Below are positions 20,106 through 32,605 of a DNA stretch of 64,000 nt, piece by piece. How positions within the stretch are numbered: position 1 is the stretch's first letter; each line of letters opens with the position of its first letter. Origin of the DNA: Strongylocentrotus purpuratus (Eukaryota > Echinodermata > Echinoidea > Camarodonta > Strongylocentrotidae); contig NW_022145611.1 of assembly GCF_000002235.5 (NCBI RefSeq), forward strand, positions 8,190,242 through 8,254,241, written 5' to 3'. Both the position numbers and the translations under genes were made by a program. The notes under the pieces were generated by a model. The model ran no database searches, was not told the DNA's origin, and saw only the letters and a list, made by a program, of their open reading frames with translations.

Positions 20106-20500
20106 TTGAATCTATTCATCCATTTCTTTCATCTATTCTTCCACCTCTCCTCTGTTTCTCTTTCTTTCTTTTCCCCTTGTTATCAATCTCTGACCTCTCC
20201 AGCTCCCCTCTCTCTCTTTCCTGCTTTTGTTTTCTCTCTCTCTATTGTCTCCTCTCTTTCTCTCTGGTCTCCTCTCTGTCTCTCTCTCCATTTTTCTTTC
20301 TCTCTCTGTCTTTCTCTTGTCCCTTTCCCCTATCTCTGTCTAATATCATGTCCCCTTCTCTCCTCCCTCCTCTGTCTTTCTCTCTCCATCCATTCTCTTT
20401 CACTTCCCTTGCTCTCTCTTTCTCTCTCTTTCTCTATCTCTCCTTGCCCCTTTGTCTCTCTGCCTCTCCATGTGTCTCTTTTTTTATTTTACAGCTAGCC
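20106..20500. repeat. CT-rich polypyrimidine tract
   Basis: About 400 bases of imperfect TCTC/CCTC repeats on the plus strand. The long frames here are low-complexity Ser/Leu/Phe translations. Confidence 0.9.
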
Positions 20501-20967
20501 TCTCTATCCTCCCGGTATTGTTTCAATCTTTTCTCTTCCCTCATACACATCAATTAACTTCCAGGCTAAAAAGGCAAAATACATATTCCAACTGTTGTGC
20601 ATTTTTAGCAATTTAATCATTCCGTTTAACACATGTAATATGCTCTGATTGAAAAATACATATAGTTCGTCCAAGTATCATTTTTAAGAAAATTAAAATA
20701 TACAGTACGATATAAATAAATTCTGATTGGTCACTACTGTAATATATACAAATTTCAGAAGATATAAAGATCAATATATAAATCACAGCTGAACGTTTGG
20801 TGAAATTTGAAGGAAGTGGCACATGCTACAGACATCTGGTCTACACAACATTTATGATTTGGGACAGATAATTATAAAATATCCCAAAGAAGAAGACATT
20901 GATCATCGATTCATTCGTGAACCAAGTCATTTCAAATAGAAATCAAGAAAAAAAATATCAAGAGTAA

Positions 20968-21330
20968 ATACAGTCAAACCTTTCTGTTAAGGTTATCCAC
21001 ATGAAATTGGCCACTGTAGACGGTGGCCTTTCTATACAGGTTCTACAAAACACATTTCTTTCTAGAGGGAGATAATAAAGGTGACCAGTATAGACAGGTT
21101 TAACTGTATGAGAAAAGACACATTCTAAACAACTACATCAAGACAACAACAAAAATCATTTTCATTTCAACGCAAACCTAAAATCTTACGGTTAAACCCG
21201 TCTTGACAGCAGTATACTCTCTCTGAAACTTGATCCAGGGGAGCCTGTATATAAAGACCAATCATCAGCAAATCACATTATTTGCTTCCCTTGAATGGTC
21301 TTTATATATAGGTTTGACTGCACTGTACTT
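20968..21330. mobile_element. Two MITE-like pieces with AGTCAAACCT ends
   Basis: CAGTCAAACCTTTCTGTTAA at 20971 and GACAGGTTTAACTGTA near 21105 form inverse ends. A second piece ends GGTTTGACTGCACTGT near 21328. The same ends bound 25697-25905. Confidence 0.55.
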
Positions 21331-21844
21331 GGTTTAAAGAGAATGACATATCAACAGTACCGGACCGGTACACATCTGGGGTGAGCCAATATGGTCTCGC
21401 ATCGAAAGATGATTAAAGGAGATTAAACTGATAGCTGCTTGTGTAATTACCCATTAGGGCTTTGAACTAGCGTGCACAGTAAATATAGAGATTACAAACG
21501 GTCATCTGCCTATAGAGATTAAGTACAGGTCTGTGTTTTGAATACATTATACAGTAACTCAGAGCCAGTAGGGTATACGGTATTAACTTTATGTTAAAGC
21601 CCATATGTACTAGTTTGGCCAAGAGGAATTGGAGTCACTGACAGGTGGCTATCTCATCAATTCGGCTCTCAATTAACATAAGAAAAAGAGGATCATGGGG
21701 GACCAATGGGCCCCGCTTAGGCGTTGTTTTCTATGTAGAGGGAGCAAGGAGCTACAAGTAGTACAGTGGGGCTTTAAATGATACGAGTGAACACCCTTCC
21801 GGCTCTAAGCAGACGAAAGAATTTAACACTACATGTAACATACA
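21331..21844. other. No gene seen
   Basis: Nothing could be supported here. Confidence 0.45.
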
Positions 21845-22160
21845 CAGGGGGGTGTTTCACAAAGATCCTAAGTAGAACTTAACACTAAGTTGGACTTAAA
21901 AATTATGGACAGCCATTGGAGCCTTAAAATGAAATATATTCAAAAGCAGAAATTCAAGTATTTTAGACTTTTTTATAAATTCCACATCAAGAACATGAAA
22001 TCTCCTTGATGATAGAAAATATGAATGATTTGAATTAACATTTTATGCCTTTCAAAATAACTTTTACAAAATATTTTCAAAGATGCTAACGGCTTTCCAT
22101 AATTTTTAAGTCCAACTTAGAGATAAGTTCAACTTAAGTTCTTTGTGAAACACCCCCCTG
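21845..22160. mobile_element. Foldback MITE with CAGGGGGGTGTTTCAC ends
   Basis: The left end CAGGGGGGTGTTTCACAAAG is matched by the exact inverse at 22140-22160. Pairing extends inward through AAGTTGGACTTAAAAATTAT and its inverse near 22095. It is 316 bp with an AT-rich centre and no ORF. No clear target duplication is seen. Confidence 0.88.
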
Positions 22161-22639
22161 GTCAAAGATATAACTGACCTATCAATATTTTCTTCATAAT
22201 TCATACCATCTGCAATTTATAGGGATTGTTGTTCATGCAGCATCAAACTGGCAAGTTCTCCGTCCATCTTTGCTTTGCACATCATAAACTTTTTTGTCAC
22301 ATGTTAGGGCATAGAGTTAGACTTGAAAATTCTATAAAAAAAATCCTTGAAAAATGCTTTAAAAATACATGACATAAGATATCAAATGGATGGATTTTCA
22401 AGTGCGTATTTTGTGCCAGAGGAATCTTCCATAATGCTGCTAAAGGAACATGTAAATGCATACAGCAGCACAGGAGCAATCAATATCACTACATATACAC
22501 AAGTCTGTTTCTTCAAACTGCAATACCTATTTCAATAACATTAAGGTAAATTCAATAATAACGTTAATTAACACAAGGTGAGTGATACCTTAAACAAATT
22601 AATAATGGAGGTCTAAAGCTTTAAAAATCTTAACTTAAA

Positions 22640-22895
22640 GGAAGAAGGAGGAGGAAAAGCAGAAGAAAAAGAAGAAGGATGATGATGATGATAATAATAA
22701 TAATGAAAATTATAATCAAAATACTAATAATAACAATACCAATAGCAATTAATACCAATAACATTAATGGTAATAATAATTTGTTTGTATTGTTTTCCAA
22801 CATGTATTTCGTAAATTTGTTTTAAATGCTTATAATTGATTTGTAATGTTTTGTTGGAAACATGAATAAATTTGAAATCTTGAAATCTTGAAGGT
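22640..22895 (+). mobile_element. Probable LINE 3' tail and simple repeats
   Basis: GATGAT/AATAAT runs are followed by TTTTGTTGGAAACATGAATA and a short tandem TTGAAATC tail ending near 22895, as at the 3' end of a non-LTR element. No coding part is attached. Confidence 0.3.
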
Positions 22896-22899
22896 AAGA

Positions 22900-24430
22900 G
22901 AAGAGGGTGTTCTGTTGAAATTTTGGCACATTGAAATGTCCCTTTACAGTCACAATATGTTCATAATGAATTCAAAGCCTTTGGATATTGTACACAATGG
23001 CATGAAGTTATGAGATTAAGACCCTCTCAAAATGAAAATATAAATTGACATAGATTAATACTTCCTGTCATTGAAAAAAAACAACAACAATGGAACATGA
23101 TGAAACAGTGCCAATTAAAACCTCAATATTGATGCCTCCTTGATACATTTATACATGTAATACATGCACAGTTAACAATCAAGTTATTCATACACTTACC
23201 AAGTTTTGTAATTGTTTAAGTTTGTGAAAAAAATGTTTTGTTCCGATGTAGGTCTCTTGGGAATGTGACAAATTAAAGCTTATATATAAAACTATTCAAC
23301 AAAGGCTCTTATTCAACCAGCCCACCTTCCTTTCTTGAATTACGAGAAACATGAAATACACCGAAGTTACAGAATACTTTAGTTGTTAACTTTACATCTG
23401 CCTTACCGGTACTTGAAACTACAGTCATGTAAGAAGGATTATATAAAGCTATGCTTACTCCTATTATGGCCTACAGCTCATTGTACAAACACAATTGAGG
23501 TGTTTACAAGTAGTTATTTAAGTATCACCTCTTGTAATATTAAACAAGGGATTATAAACCTTGTGCAATCTCTATTAATAGACGTACGACGGTGACGCCA
23601 ATGACGCAATTCATTGATAAGATCATGAAAAAAAACAAGGATAATTATTTTTTGTTGTTATTATCGTTATTATTTTGAACATCAATGTCACTTTTTCTTA
23701 CACTGTTCTTTCATTTTTTTCCGTAAAGAATAGATGTACACAAAGATATTCAAATTTACTGATTTACGCACTACACAAAAAGGGCATGCCTTCGATTTTA
23801 TAAACAATCATAAACTGTTCAAGAAATACAATACATGCCATACTGTGTGAGTGTGGATGAAATTAAAAAAATCAGATATTGATTATTAAACTTAAATACA
23901 AATGCTGTTGCCAAAATGAGAGTTATGTAAAGTAGGTTTTAAATGCAGGATTAAATTTTTTTGAATTCTAAGGCCTAAAATGTTCCAAGAACAAAACACT
24001 AAAAGATATAAGAACCTTTTGAAATATAGGTACCGGTATATGTAAATAATTATCTATACACATGTACACACTCTCTGATTCACATGTACATTTATCTTTG
24101 AATCTCCTTCAGCTGTTCAGTCACAATTTACTGTCATCTAGATTTAAATATGTATTACTAAACAAGCTTAGGATGAAATAAAAATAAAAGTCCTATAATA
24201 TTGGTACTCCACCGTAAAGTTGTTCAAGTTTGTATTTGAGTATTTGACAAGTAAATAAAGGGAAATTCATGAAAGAGAAAAAGATACAATCCTAATATTA
24301 AATATGTGGCTGACCATATTTCAAATCTTAGACCTGCATGTGCAGAGGAAATAATAGAGAAAGGGGAAAAAAAAACTCATAAAACGTTTAATATAACTAT
24401 ATACATGTATAACAACATGTAAACACATAC
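22900..24430. other. No gene seen
   Basis: About 1.5 kb of AT-rich sequence without supported features. Confidence 0.5.
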
Positions 24431-24436
24431 ATGTAG

Positions 24437-24606
24437 GCCCAAATTCACGAAGGAGGTTTAACATAATCCATGGTTTAAACCCTCACTTACATACCCCATG
24501 GTTTAAAAATTAGCGCAAATTCAGTGTACCATGTCTTGCACGCGTCTAATATTGGACCTCTGACTGTGCCACGCTTATTTTGCGCTAATTTTAGACCATG
24601 GGTCAA
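24437..24606. mobile_element. Inverted-repeat element fragment
   Basis: GGCCCAAATTCACGAAGGAG begins a segment in which CATGGTTTAAAAATTAGCGC pairs with GCGCTAATTTTAGACCATGG near 24580-24600. The far right end, matching the left terminus, is absent. Confidence 0.5.
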
Positions 24607-24610
24607 GAAA

Positions 24611-25690
24611 GAAAAATATGAAAGTAGAAATCAGAAAAAAAGTACCATTAATCATACAGTCAAAAGGGAACTCATCCATGAAGCTATTTGAGTTTTGTGC
24701 TTTGTGAGTGAATAAAAGGGGAAGTCCCCAAAACAACTAATCTAAATCTTATTAAACATACATGTATGTAAGGGCACATTTTTCTCACTTTTTTCAATTG
24801 CACAAAAATGAAACAATAAAAGGACACCATTGAAATATACATGTATACTCTGCAGGTGTTACAATCTAGCATGTAATAAATTCTTGATGTTAGAGAGATT
24901 TGGCAAATAAGATAGGACTTTGAACTCTGTTCTAGTTTATCCTTAAACAAACAATGATCTTCCCCACAGACACGTGGAATACTTGTTACATTCCTACTAT
25001 GCATGTTTTCAGTACCGTTAGTTAAGAATATTATTCAATAGAAGGGTCTAAGTATACCAGATCTGAAATAAATCAACAAAATTTTATCTTTAATTTAATG
25101 GTACCAATAACTACCGCGCACAGAGATTCTAAACTGCGATCATTGCATTCATGAGCATTCAATTTATTTTTTTCCACATGAAGATCTACTTGTCATATTA
25201 CATGTACAACCCATCATGTTACAGTACAATACATTTATGAGTAAGGGAAATCGTACTTGTTTATGACGCCGATGAAAAACAATAGTCGTGGCGAAATAGA
25301 CAAAATATTTCCTGAATCTTGGTTTCCGTAACATATGAGGAAATGACAAAAATTTTGTTTTGTGTTTTGAGGTCTTCTTTCAAAACATGACATAAGGAAA
25401 TTATTCATACAACAAACCACATCTGATATTGTACTTTTAGTATCAATCAATAATATTGCCCTATGCTACGACTCCCCTACAAGTAATGAGAATCTGAGAA
25501 GGGATATATTTTTATAACTACTTGTAAGCACTTCCTGAGGCTGACTTTTTACATCCTACAAAACAAAAACAGATTTTAAAAGCAGTCAGTGTCATGTTCT
25601 ACTGAATACAAATGAATGCAAAGGCATAGAATGTGACATGGACCATATCATTTTTTTCCCCTACCTGAATGTGTGAATTTATTATTTTCA
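24611..25690. other. No gene seen
   Basis: No supported feature. Confidence 0.5.
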
Positions 25691-25696
25691 TTATTC

Positions 25697-25905
25697 AGTC
25701 AAACCTGCTTTAGCAACCACCTGTACAGAAAGACCACCTGTCTATACAGACCACATTTTTTTTCTTTTTCTCTTGAATATGGTTTCTCACTGAAAGCTGT
25801 ACTAAAGGAATCTCTAGATCTGTACAAACATAAAGACCACCTACCAAAACACAACTTTTCAAGTTTCCTTTGAGCGGCCTTTATATACAGGTTTCACTGT
25901 ATCTG
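25697..25905. mobile_element. MITE with CAGTCAAACCTG ends
   Basis: The left end CAGTCAAACCTGCTTTAGCA and the right end TATACAGGTTTCACTGTA are inverse apart from one or two mismatches. The family is that of 20968-21330. Confidence 0.65.
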
Positions 25906-28490
25906 TTTTAAAAGGCCAGATTAGGGGAGATGATAAAATCATGTATAAATTCAAGGATTACCATATTACACTCTCCTTCTTTGACATGTGAATTAATTTT
26001 CTGTTGCATAAATTATATCACACACTTGAAGGACAAACAAGCTCAATCCATTGTATTATAACAAGCTGTGATTTTGAGACTGAAAAGTACATGTAGAATT
26101 GCAATTCCATGACTTCCCGTAAATATTTCCCCCATCCCCTTTTCCTTTTAAATTAAAAGACTGATAAGGGAATTCAGTGTCCTAGAAATTCAGGTACTAT
26201 ATACATACACAAATTACACATTACCGGTATTTCAATTTTTAAGTACATTGGACACGTACCATATGGCACTTGCAGTTGCTGTGTTCGATTACAGCTATTT
26301 TTATTATTGCAGCTACTATGAGTATGCAGTCATGTTCGATTTCATTGAGCCAACCTTGGCCAAACTTGGCATTGACCCAAGGACTACCACAAAAAGGATT
26401 TGGTCATATTTCATTCTCCAAGGCAACTTTACTTGTTTTGATTTGCCTTAGTAACGAGCCACATGACAATGTCCACTTCTATATAAAGACCATTTAAAGT
26501 ACACCATGTATACGTAGATAACTAATTCACATCTATACTTGCATTGACAACCTGTACACATAGACTGTCCCCTCCCCATCCCCCTCCCCCTCCCAATTTG
26601 AAAAAAAAAAAAAAAATTGTATAAACAATGTAACAGTAAGTGTGACAATACAAAACTCTCTTCCAAGTATACTAAATACACCAAGTTGGTTACTATCTCC
26701 ATTTTCAATCCAAATAATCATATACATTGATATTCATAATTGGCTTTCATCGCCAACCTTGATCATTTTACAGAAAACAATCATAATCCCATGCACATGT
26801 ACTTGAACAAACCAAAGAGTAGATTTGCAGGAGTTCTACATTGTACAATGATATCTAATGGCAAGGCACTACTTTCCTGTACATTAATATCAACAACCAA
26901 ACAATCACCAGTTTGTAACGATCCACTGAAGTTCTACAAAAATGCTTGATTTCGATAAATTCACGCTTTTTAATGGCAGTTTGTTTTTGAAGACACAGTG
27001 GGTATATTGATGAATGTATTGCTCTTTAAAAGAATAATTTATATTTGTATTGAAATAAAAATAATGGTATGAATTATATTTTTTTTTTCATATGTAATAC
27101 TTTTTTTTCTTCATATGACCACAATCATCAGATTTTGGTCAAACTAAGTACATCTGCTGGTGCACACACTCCTACACACAATATCATCAAGATACATGGA
27201 CGTTTTTAGATTGTTTTGTAAATGTGTGAGAGTTACTTTGTCAGTACAATATATGCATGAAGATGGCTTGAAGGAAATAAAAATATGGCTGGAACTACTT
27301 AGCTGAGCAATTAAAATGAAGAAAAATGTTCAGGTAAACAACTTGTTCCCTTTATATGTTGTCTTTTTACATTTACTTGTTATTTGTTGACTATGCTGTG
27401 GAAACAAATCTTGGAGCTGTGTGTGGGTGGGGGTGGGGGTCATACATTTTTACACATTTATCCTTTGTTTACAAAAATATAAACCAACTTTAAAATGAAC
27501 TTTCTGTAAATGACTTCTATAAATATAACTTCTATAGTCTGTTACGTTTTCAGAAGGAAATTATAAATTTCACAGACATTTACCACCCAGTACATTGTAG
27601 GTAACCACAAACTCATTATTCTCTGACAAACAGAATTGCAAGACACTCTAGTTTGGTCCAAACATGAATTATATAGCTACACACTTCAATCAAAATTCAA
27701 ACAGCTACGGAAATTGGGAAAACATACTCGTCTTGCATTGTTGGTTCATGAGACAAAAAACTCTCCTACAATGACGTACAGCTGGAGAAAAACATCTTCA
27801 GCTTATACAATACAGGTAAGTACAACACAGTGCATCTCCTTTGCACATTTATGAAACCTCTCTAATAACCTGTACATGTACATGTAGGTGGTTCATCCAA
27901 TCTTCCTCAGATCACAACTGTCCGCTTTTCCAAGTGAATAATCAAAAACTTCACTGCTGGAGGGTATTAATTCTCAAGCGTATGTGCGTATCTGAACTTT
28001 ATGGAAAAAAAAAGCATGAACTGAAGTCTGAAAATTTGTGATAAATAAGCTACACCAAAATCAATCACATCCAACAGGTTAAATAGAACAAGTCTGTTTT
28101 CTGTCTCTCTCCTTTCTTTCTAATAATCATTTGAAAGTTTTCAGAGAAAAATAAAGAGAATTGCAGCAACTTGATTAACAAAGCTCCTTTTCTTTTCACT
28201 GTTGAATACAAGTACATGAAAACTGGCTCATGTGTTCCAGCATTGAGACAGGATAACACGAACTGTGGCCGGCAACTATCCCTTGCGCTCATGTCTCCCG
28301 GTTCAGAACTGCTCCCAGAATGCATTGATGTCAACCTCCTCACATACAACTTCCTGTGGATTTCATATTTTTGTTTCCATAGCAGGATACAAAGACAACC
28401 GCCCAGTTGAGATTTCAGAGTTAGTCTACTCTTCTCAAGCTTATGGTGGATGACCTTTGAAAACAAGCAGCTCTATCAAGACCGTTTGGA
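25906..28490. other. No recognised gene
   Basis: Mostly AT-rich noncoding sequence with short poly-A and GTGGGG tracts. The stretch 28170-28440 has a less biased base composition and lies downstream of the minus-strand PH gene, so it could belong to its 3' untranslated region. No coding similarity is seen. Confidence 0.4.
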
Positions 28491-28498
28491 CAGATCCA

Positions 28499-29540
28499 TA
28501 TAAAAACTAGATGGAATTTTGACTGCGCGCAGTCGAAAATGATGCCTCCGCCATAGAGCAATTTAAACAAGTTTGGAGTTTAAATCTCCAGTGGTTCTTG
28601 AGATATCATGATAACAATCTCAATGTATGGAATTTCATAAGTTGACCTCTGTGACCCTTGACCTTTGACCTACGTGCTCCAAAATCTAATCAGATTGTCT
28701 TCCTATGGTGATACACACTATCATTAAGTTTGAAGTTTAAATCTCCAGTGGTTCTTGAGATATTATGATAACAATCTCAATGTATGGAATTTCATAAGTT
28801 GACCTCTGTGACCCTTGACCTTTGACCTACGTGCTCCAAAATCTACTCAGATCGTCTTCCTATGGTGATACATACTATCCTTAAGTTTGAAGTTTTTACA
28901 TCTCCAGTGGTTCTTGAGATATCATGATAACAATCTCAATGTATGGAATTTCATAAGTTGACCTCTATGACCCTTGACCTTTGACCTACGTGCTCCAAAA
29001 TGTAATCAGATTGTTTTCCTATAGTGATACACACTATCACTAAGTTTGAAGTTTAAATCTCCAGTGGTTCTTGAGATATCATGATAACAATCTCAATGTA
29101 TGGAATTTCATAAGTTGACCTCTGTGACCCTTGACCTTTGACATACGTGCTCCAAAATCTAATCAGATCGTCTTCCTATGGTGATACATACTATCCTTAA
29201 GTTTGAAGTTTAAATCTCAAATGGTTCTTGAGATATCGCGCTAACAAACTCAATACAAGGAATTTCATAAGTTGACCTCTGTGACCTGTGACCTTTGACC
29301 TACGTACTCCAAAATCTAATCAGATCGTCTTCCTATGGTGATAAATACTATTCCCGAGTCTTAAGTTTAAATCTTAAATGGTTCTTGAGATATTGTGATA
29401 ACGGTCAAACGGGACGGACGGACGGACGGACGGACGGACGGACGTACGGACGGACGGACGTACGGACGGACGGACGGACGTACGGACGGACAACCCGAAA
29501 ACATGATGCCTCCGGCACCACCTTCGGTGGCGGAGGCATA
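28499..29540. mobile_element. Element with ~157-bp core repeats, GGAC run and terminal hairpin
   Basis: Core units begin near 28570, 28727, 28883, 29042, 29200 and 29357 (spacing about 156-159) and share AATCTCCAGTGGTTCTTGAG, TATGGAATTTCATAAGTTGA and GACCCTTGACCTTTGACCTA. The left border has the palindrome GACTGCGCGCAGTC followed by ATGATGCCTCCGCC. The right border, after (GGAC)n at 29410-29490, has ATGATGCCTCCGG and then a hairpin CCACC-TTC-GGTGG nested in GCCTCCG/CGGAGGC. This build (core repeats, microsatellite, hairpin end) resembles Helitron-related or pearl/Tsp-type nonautonomous elements of marine invertebrates; that link is from memory. Confidence 0.8.
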
Positions 29541-29765
29541 AAAAATACTACTTGAATATCGGTCCTCCATCTTCGAACAGCCAGCATTGGGAAGAATTCA
29601 CTGAGCCTCTGCTGTACTACTTGATCGACTACAAGAACATGATCTCATGTCGTGTGACTCAAAAATATCCTTGCAGCACGCTGTATAAGGTGACAGAGCA
29701 GCTAATGAATAAAATCTCCACCTCTTCTTTCCATCAAGATTTATACTTGTGGCCTCAGCAGAAGT

Positions 29766-29984
29766 TCACTGCAGAACGCATGACTTTGACTTGTCCGTTT
29801 GGTGGCTGATCGCTTTGGCAAAACAAATGGCCGACATCCACTCCAACTGGTCGGCTTCATTCTCCGCTTGCAGAAAGAAAGTCCGATTGTAGTTCAGCGG
29901 CTGGAGTTTGAACACAAACAGCTTTTGGTCCATGACTGAATCAGTAATGTCTGTTCCATCCAATGGTATGCTCTTGTCCAGTGA
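29766..29984 (-). CDS. PH protein exon 2 (terminal)
   Basis: 219 nt after a CCTTCAG acceptor, from SLDKSIPLDGTDITD to SKSCVLQ and TGA. It encodes the later strands and C-terminal helix of the PH domain. No usable donor follows the helix, which supports the CVLQ end. Confidence 0.83.
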   Translation of the reverse strand, partial: SLDKSIPLDGTDITDSVMDQKLFVFKLQPLNYNRTFFLQAENEADQLEWMSAICFAKAISHQTDKSKSCVLQ

Positions 29985-30901
29985 CTGAAGGATGAAAATA
30001 GGAAAGAGAAAATAATTCAAAGTTTGATACTGTATATATTTACTTATTTCCCCCTCTACATCTTAAAATTCTTCTGATTCAAAAACTGGGCCTTCATCAT
30101 GTTTACCAACACATCGTGATTCCGGAGAGGTTGGTTATCCAGACATGAGTTAACAAGCAATATTTCATAAATCTTTCAAGAATTGTGTTGGACATTAATA
30201 TAAAGGACAAAAATCATGATGGATTGGGCATTTGGGGGCATTTTTTTTTTTTTGTTAAAAGGCAAAACTAGACCATGAGAAGGCTTTGATTTTGCCCAGT
30301 GTCCAGACAAACAACCCCCATCATAACACTTTGATTTGAAAGAGTTTCCCCAAAAAATAAATAGATTTCTAATGAAAACTCACAGGATATTAAAACACAA
30401 ATAACACTAACAGTCGTATTTGATTAAATTGTCTCTTTAGTAAATTAACATATTTTACACAGTATATAATCAGCCTCACTCTCAGATTCAGTGATTTTGT
30501 TTTGTTTAAGCCTCTCTCTCTCCCTCCATTTCTTCTCTTTCTCTCTCTTTGAGTTTGACTTTTGTTTACAAACATTTACAGTTCACTCTCCATCTCGTCA
30601 TCTGCTTTCTCCCTTTTGCAATCATTTTCCACACTTTGAAAACAGAATAGTTTTTAATTCTAGGTTGCATTCAAAAATTCAATTGGCAATCCTATTCTTT
30701 AGTGCGTTTTATTATTTTGGGTTTCTAACTTCAGTTAACAATAACAGCTCTAGACCTACGTGCATAGATCTATCTAGGGTTAGGGTTAGGGTTAGGGTTA
30801 GGGTTAGGGTTAGGGTTAGCAACCCAAAATAATAAAACACACACTAAAGTATAGGATAACCAAACAATTATATTTCACTTCCCCCCCCCCCTCCCTCTCT
30901 C

Positions 30902-30978
<77 letters not shown>

Positions 30979-31321
30979 ACTATGCTACACATTAACCCTA
31001 TCATGAAGTTAAAGGTGGACCCTATGTTTTGAGTATGCACAAATCACATGATCATTACGACCAATTCATCACCTCTGAGTTGTGTCCGTAAATGAGCTCA
31101 TCCCTCCTCAGTGCGAACCATCGCTTCTTCCACTTTTTGGACACCCGAGATCTTTTCAATAACCAGCCACATTTTGTGTCATCCAAGTCGTAAATATCAT
31201 GGCTACTTCTTGTGCTTAAAGTGTTGTTCTTGGAGCCCGATGAATTCGACGAAGAACAGGCAGAAGATCTTTCTGAAGCGTGAGAAGAGCAAGAGCCGTT
31301 CCTCCCTGGATTGGCAGCCAT
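29766..31321 (-). CDS. Small PH-domain protein with a CaaX-like C-terminus (two exons)
   Basis: Exons 31321-31073 and 29984-29766 join in phase 0 to give 155 residues. An in-frame TAG at 31348-31346 lies upstream of the ATG. Residues 1-45 are a Ser/Asn-rich leader. Residues ~51-144 form a pleckstrin-homology domain: CGWLLKRSRVSKKWKKRWFA (strands 1-2 with the basic K-x(n)-K/R-x-R phosphoinositide pattern), IPLDGTDITD in the middle, and ADQLEWMSAICFAKA, the C-terminal helix with its invariant Trp. The last four residues, CVLQ, fit a prenylation box. The protein is probably membrane-associated. The paralogue could not be named. The gene is divergent from the MSK gene and about 2.8 kb from it. 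Confidence 0.85.
30685..30862. repeat. Interstitial TTAGGG array inside an inverted repeat
   Basis: About 7.5 TTAGGG units (30774-30819) lie between arms of ~47 bp. The left arm (30685-30728) contains TTTTATTATTTTGGGTTTCT, and the right arm (30815-30862) is its inverse with few mismatches. The block is in the intron of the PH gene. Confidence 0.9.
30884..30976. repeat. (CT)n microsatellite with C-run
   Basis: A C homopolymer followed by about 75 bases of CT repeat, just after the TTAGGG array. Confidence 0.95.
31073..31321 (-). CDS. PH protein exon 1
   Basis: 249 nt, 83 codons from MAANPGRNGSCSS to ELIYGHNSE, ending at a CAGAG|GTGATG donor. It encodes the serine-rich leader and the first three strands of the PH domain. 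Confidence 0.85.
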
Positions 31322-31554
31322 AGTTGTTTTGGTTTGATCACTGAACTAATATTGCCGATTAGAAACGTTTGCAAGTCCGAGGTCTCGAGCGGATTTTCTA
31401 CGGTATCCGTAAAGCGGCTGATTATAGAATCTGTCTATTTTTTTCCTTCCCTTTCCCGTCTTCCATCTCAGTATCAAATTATCGAGTCTCTTTTTTTCCT
31501 TCTATTTCATCTTAATTTTATTCTCCCCCCCCCCCTACGTTAAATTGCATCATT

Positions 31555-31690
31555 ATCACCACCACCACCATCATCGTCATCATCTTTCTCAGTAGCAGCA
31601 ACAACAGCTACATTATAATTTCATCTTCGTGATTTTTCATTATCATCATAATCTTCATCATCATCATCATCATTATCATTCGATCATTTT
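31555..31690. repeat. (ATC)n-type repeats
   Basis: Imperfect CACCAT/ATCATC runs upstream of the PH gene start. Confidence 0.85.
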
Positions 31691-32124
31691 CACCATCAAA
31701 CTAGAGTATGTGAAATTCGAGCTAAAGTCCCTTTTTACACTTTCATGCCTCTTCCTTTATTGCTCTCTACATTTTCAGGCTTACATTCTCAAAGGCGCTT
31801 CAAATTCTTTCGCCGAGGTGCGGCCCAACATCATAATTATACGCGTAAATTTATTAATTTATTTATGCATGTTCACAATTATTCATTGGAGTTAAACATC
31901 ACATGACAACAAATATAATATAACAAATCATTTTCAATTTTACAATCCATTTAAATTGACTTCACATGAAAAAGAATGTAACAATTTTTATTAAAAACAA
32001 GTTGCAACTATTTTGATGAAATATCCGTATAAGCATTAAATCGTTACAACGCCTTTCAAATATGTAATATATGACAAATAAAATTCCTGACGGTTTGTGA
32101 ACTATATAGAAAAACTTATTTGGC

Positions 32125-32605
32125 ATCTTCTTCTCAATTTCCTCTACATCTTCTTCTTCTCATTTCCTTTTACTCCTCCTTGATCTCTTCCTTTTCTTCT
32201 TCTTTGTTTCTCTTCTTCTTCGTTCTTCTTCTTCTTCTTCGTTCTTCTTCACCTTCTTCTTCCTCTTCTTCTTCATCTTCTCTTCTTCCTCTTTTTCTTC
32301 TTCTTCTTCTTGTTCTTTTTCTTCTTCCTTCTCCTTCTCCTCCTCTTCTTCTTCTTCTTCTTCTTCTTCTTCTTCTTCTTCTTCTTCTTCTTCTTTTCCT
32401 CCTCCTCCTCCTCCTCTTCTTCTTCTTCTTTTTCTTCTTCCTCCTCCTCCTTCTCCTCCTCTTCTTCTTCTTCTTCTTCTTCTTCTTCTTCTTCTTCTTT
32501 TTCTTCTTCTTCCTCCACCCCTTCTCCTCCTCCTCCTCTTCTTCTTCTTTCTTCCTCCTCCTCCTCTTCCTCCTCCTTCTCCTCCTCCTCCTCTTCTTAG
32601 TTCTT
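32125..32605. repeat. Long (TTC/TCC)n polypyrimidine tract
   Basis: Nearly 500 bases of TTC and TCC repeats. All six frames read through it as low-complexity Ser, Leu, Phe or Lys, Arg, Glu strings, which are not genes. A tract of this purity can adopt triplex (H-form) DNA. It lies between the two divergent gene starts. Confidence 0.97.

Noticed and set aside
19562..20557. Ser/Leu/Phe-rich open frames of 95-169 codons
   Set aside because: They coincide with GA- and CT-rich low-complexity tracts and have no initiator or splice support.
28570..29400. Possible CRISPR array
   Set aside because: The ~157-bp units are tandem with no unique spacers. This is eukaryotic satellite-like DNA.
29367..29587. 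Repeated RPSVRPSVRP peptide
   Set aside because: It is a translation of the GGAC microsatellite inside a mobile element.
30491..30832. Protein ending in RVRVRVRV
   Set aside because: The tail is translated TTAGGG repeat and the rest is CT-rich.
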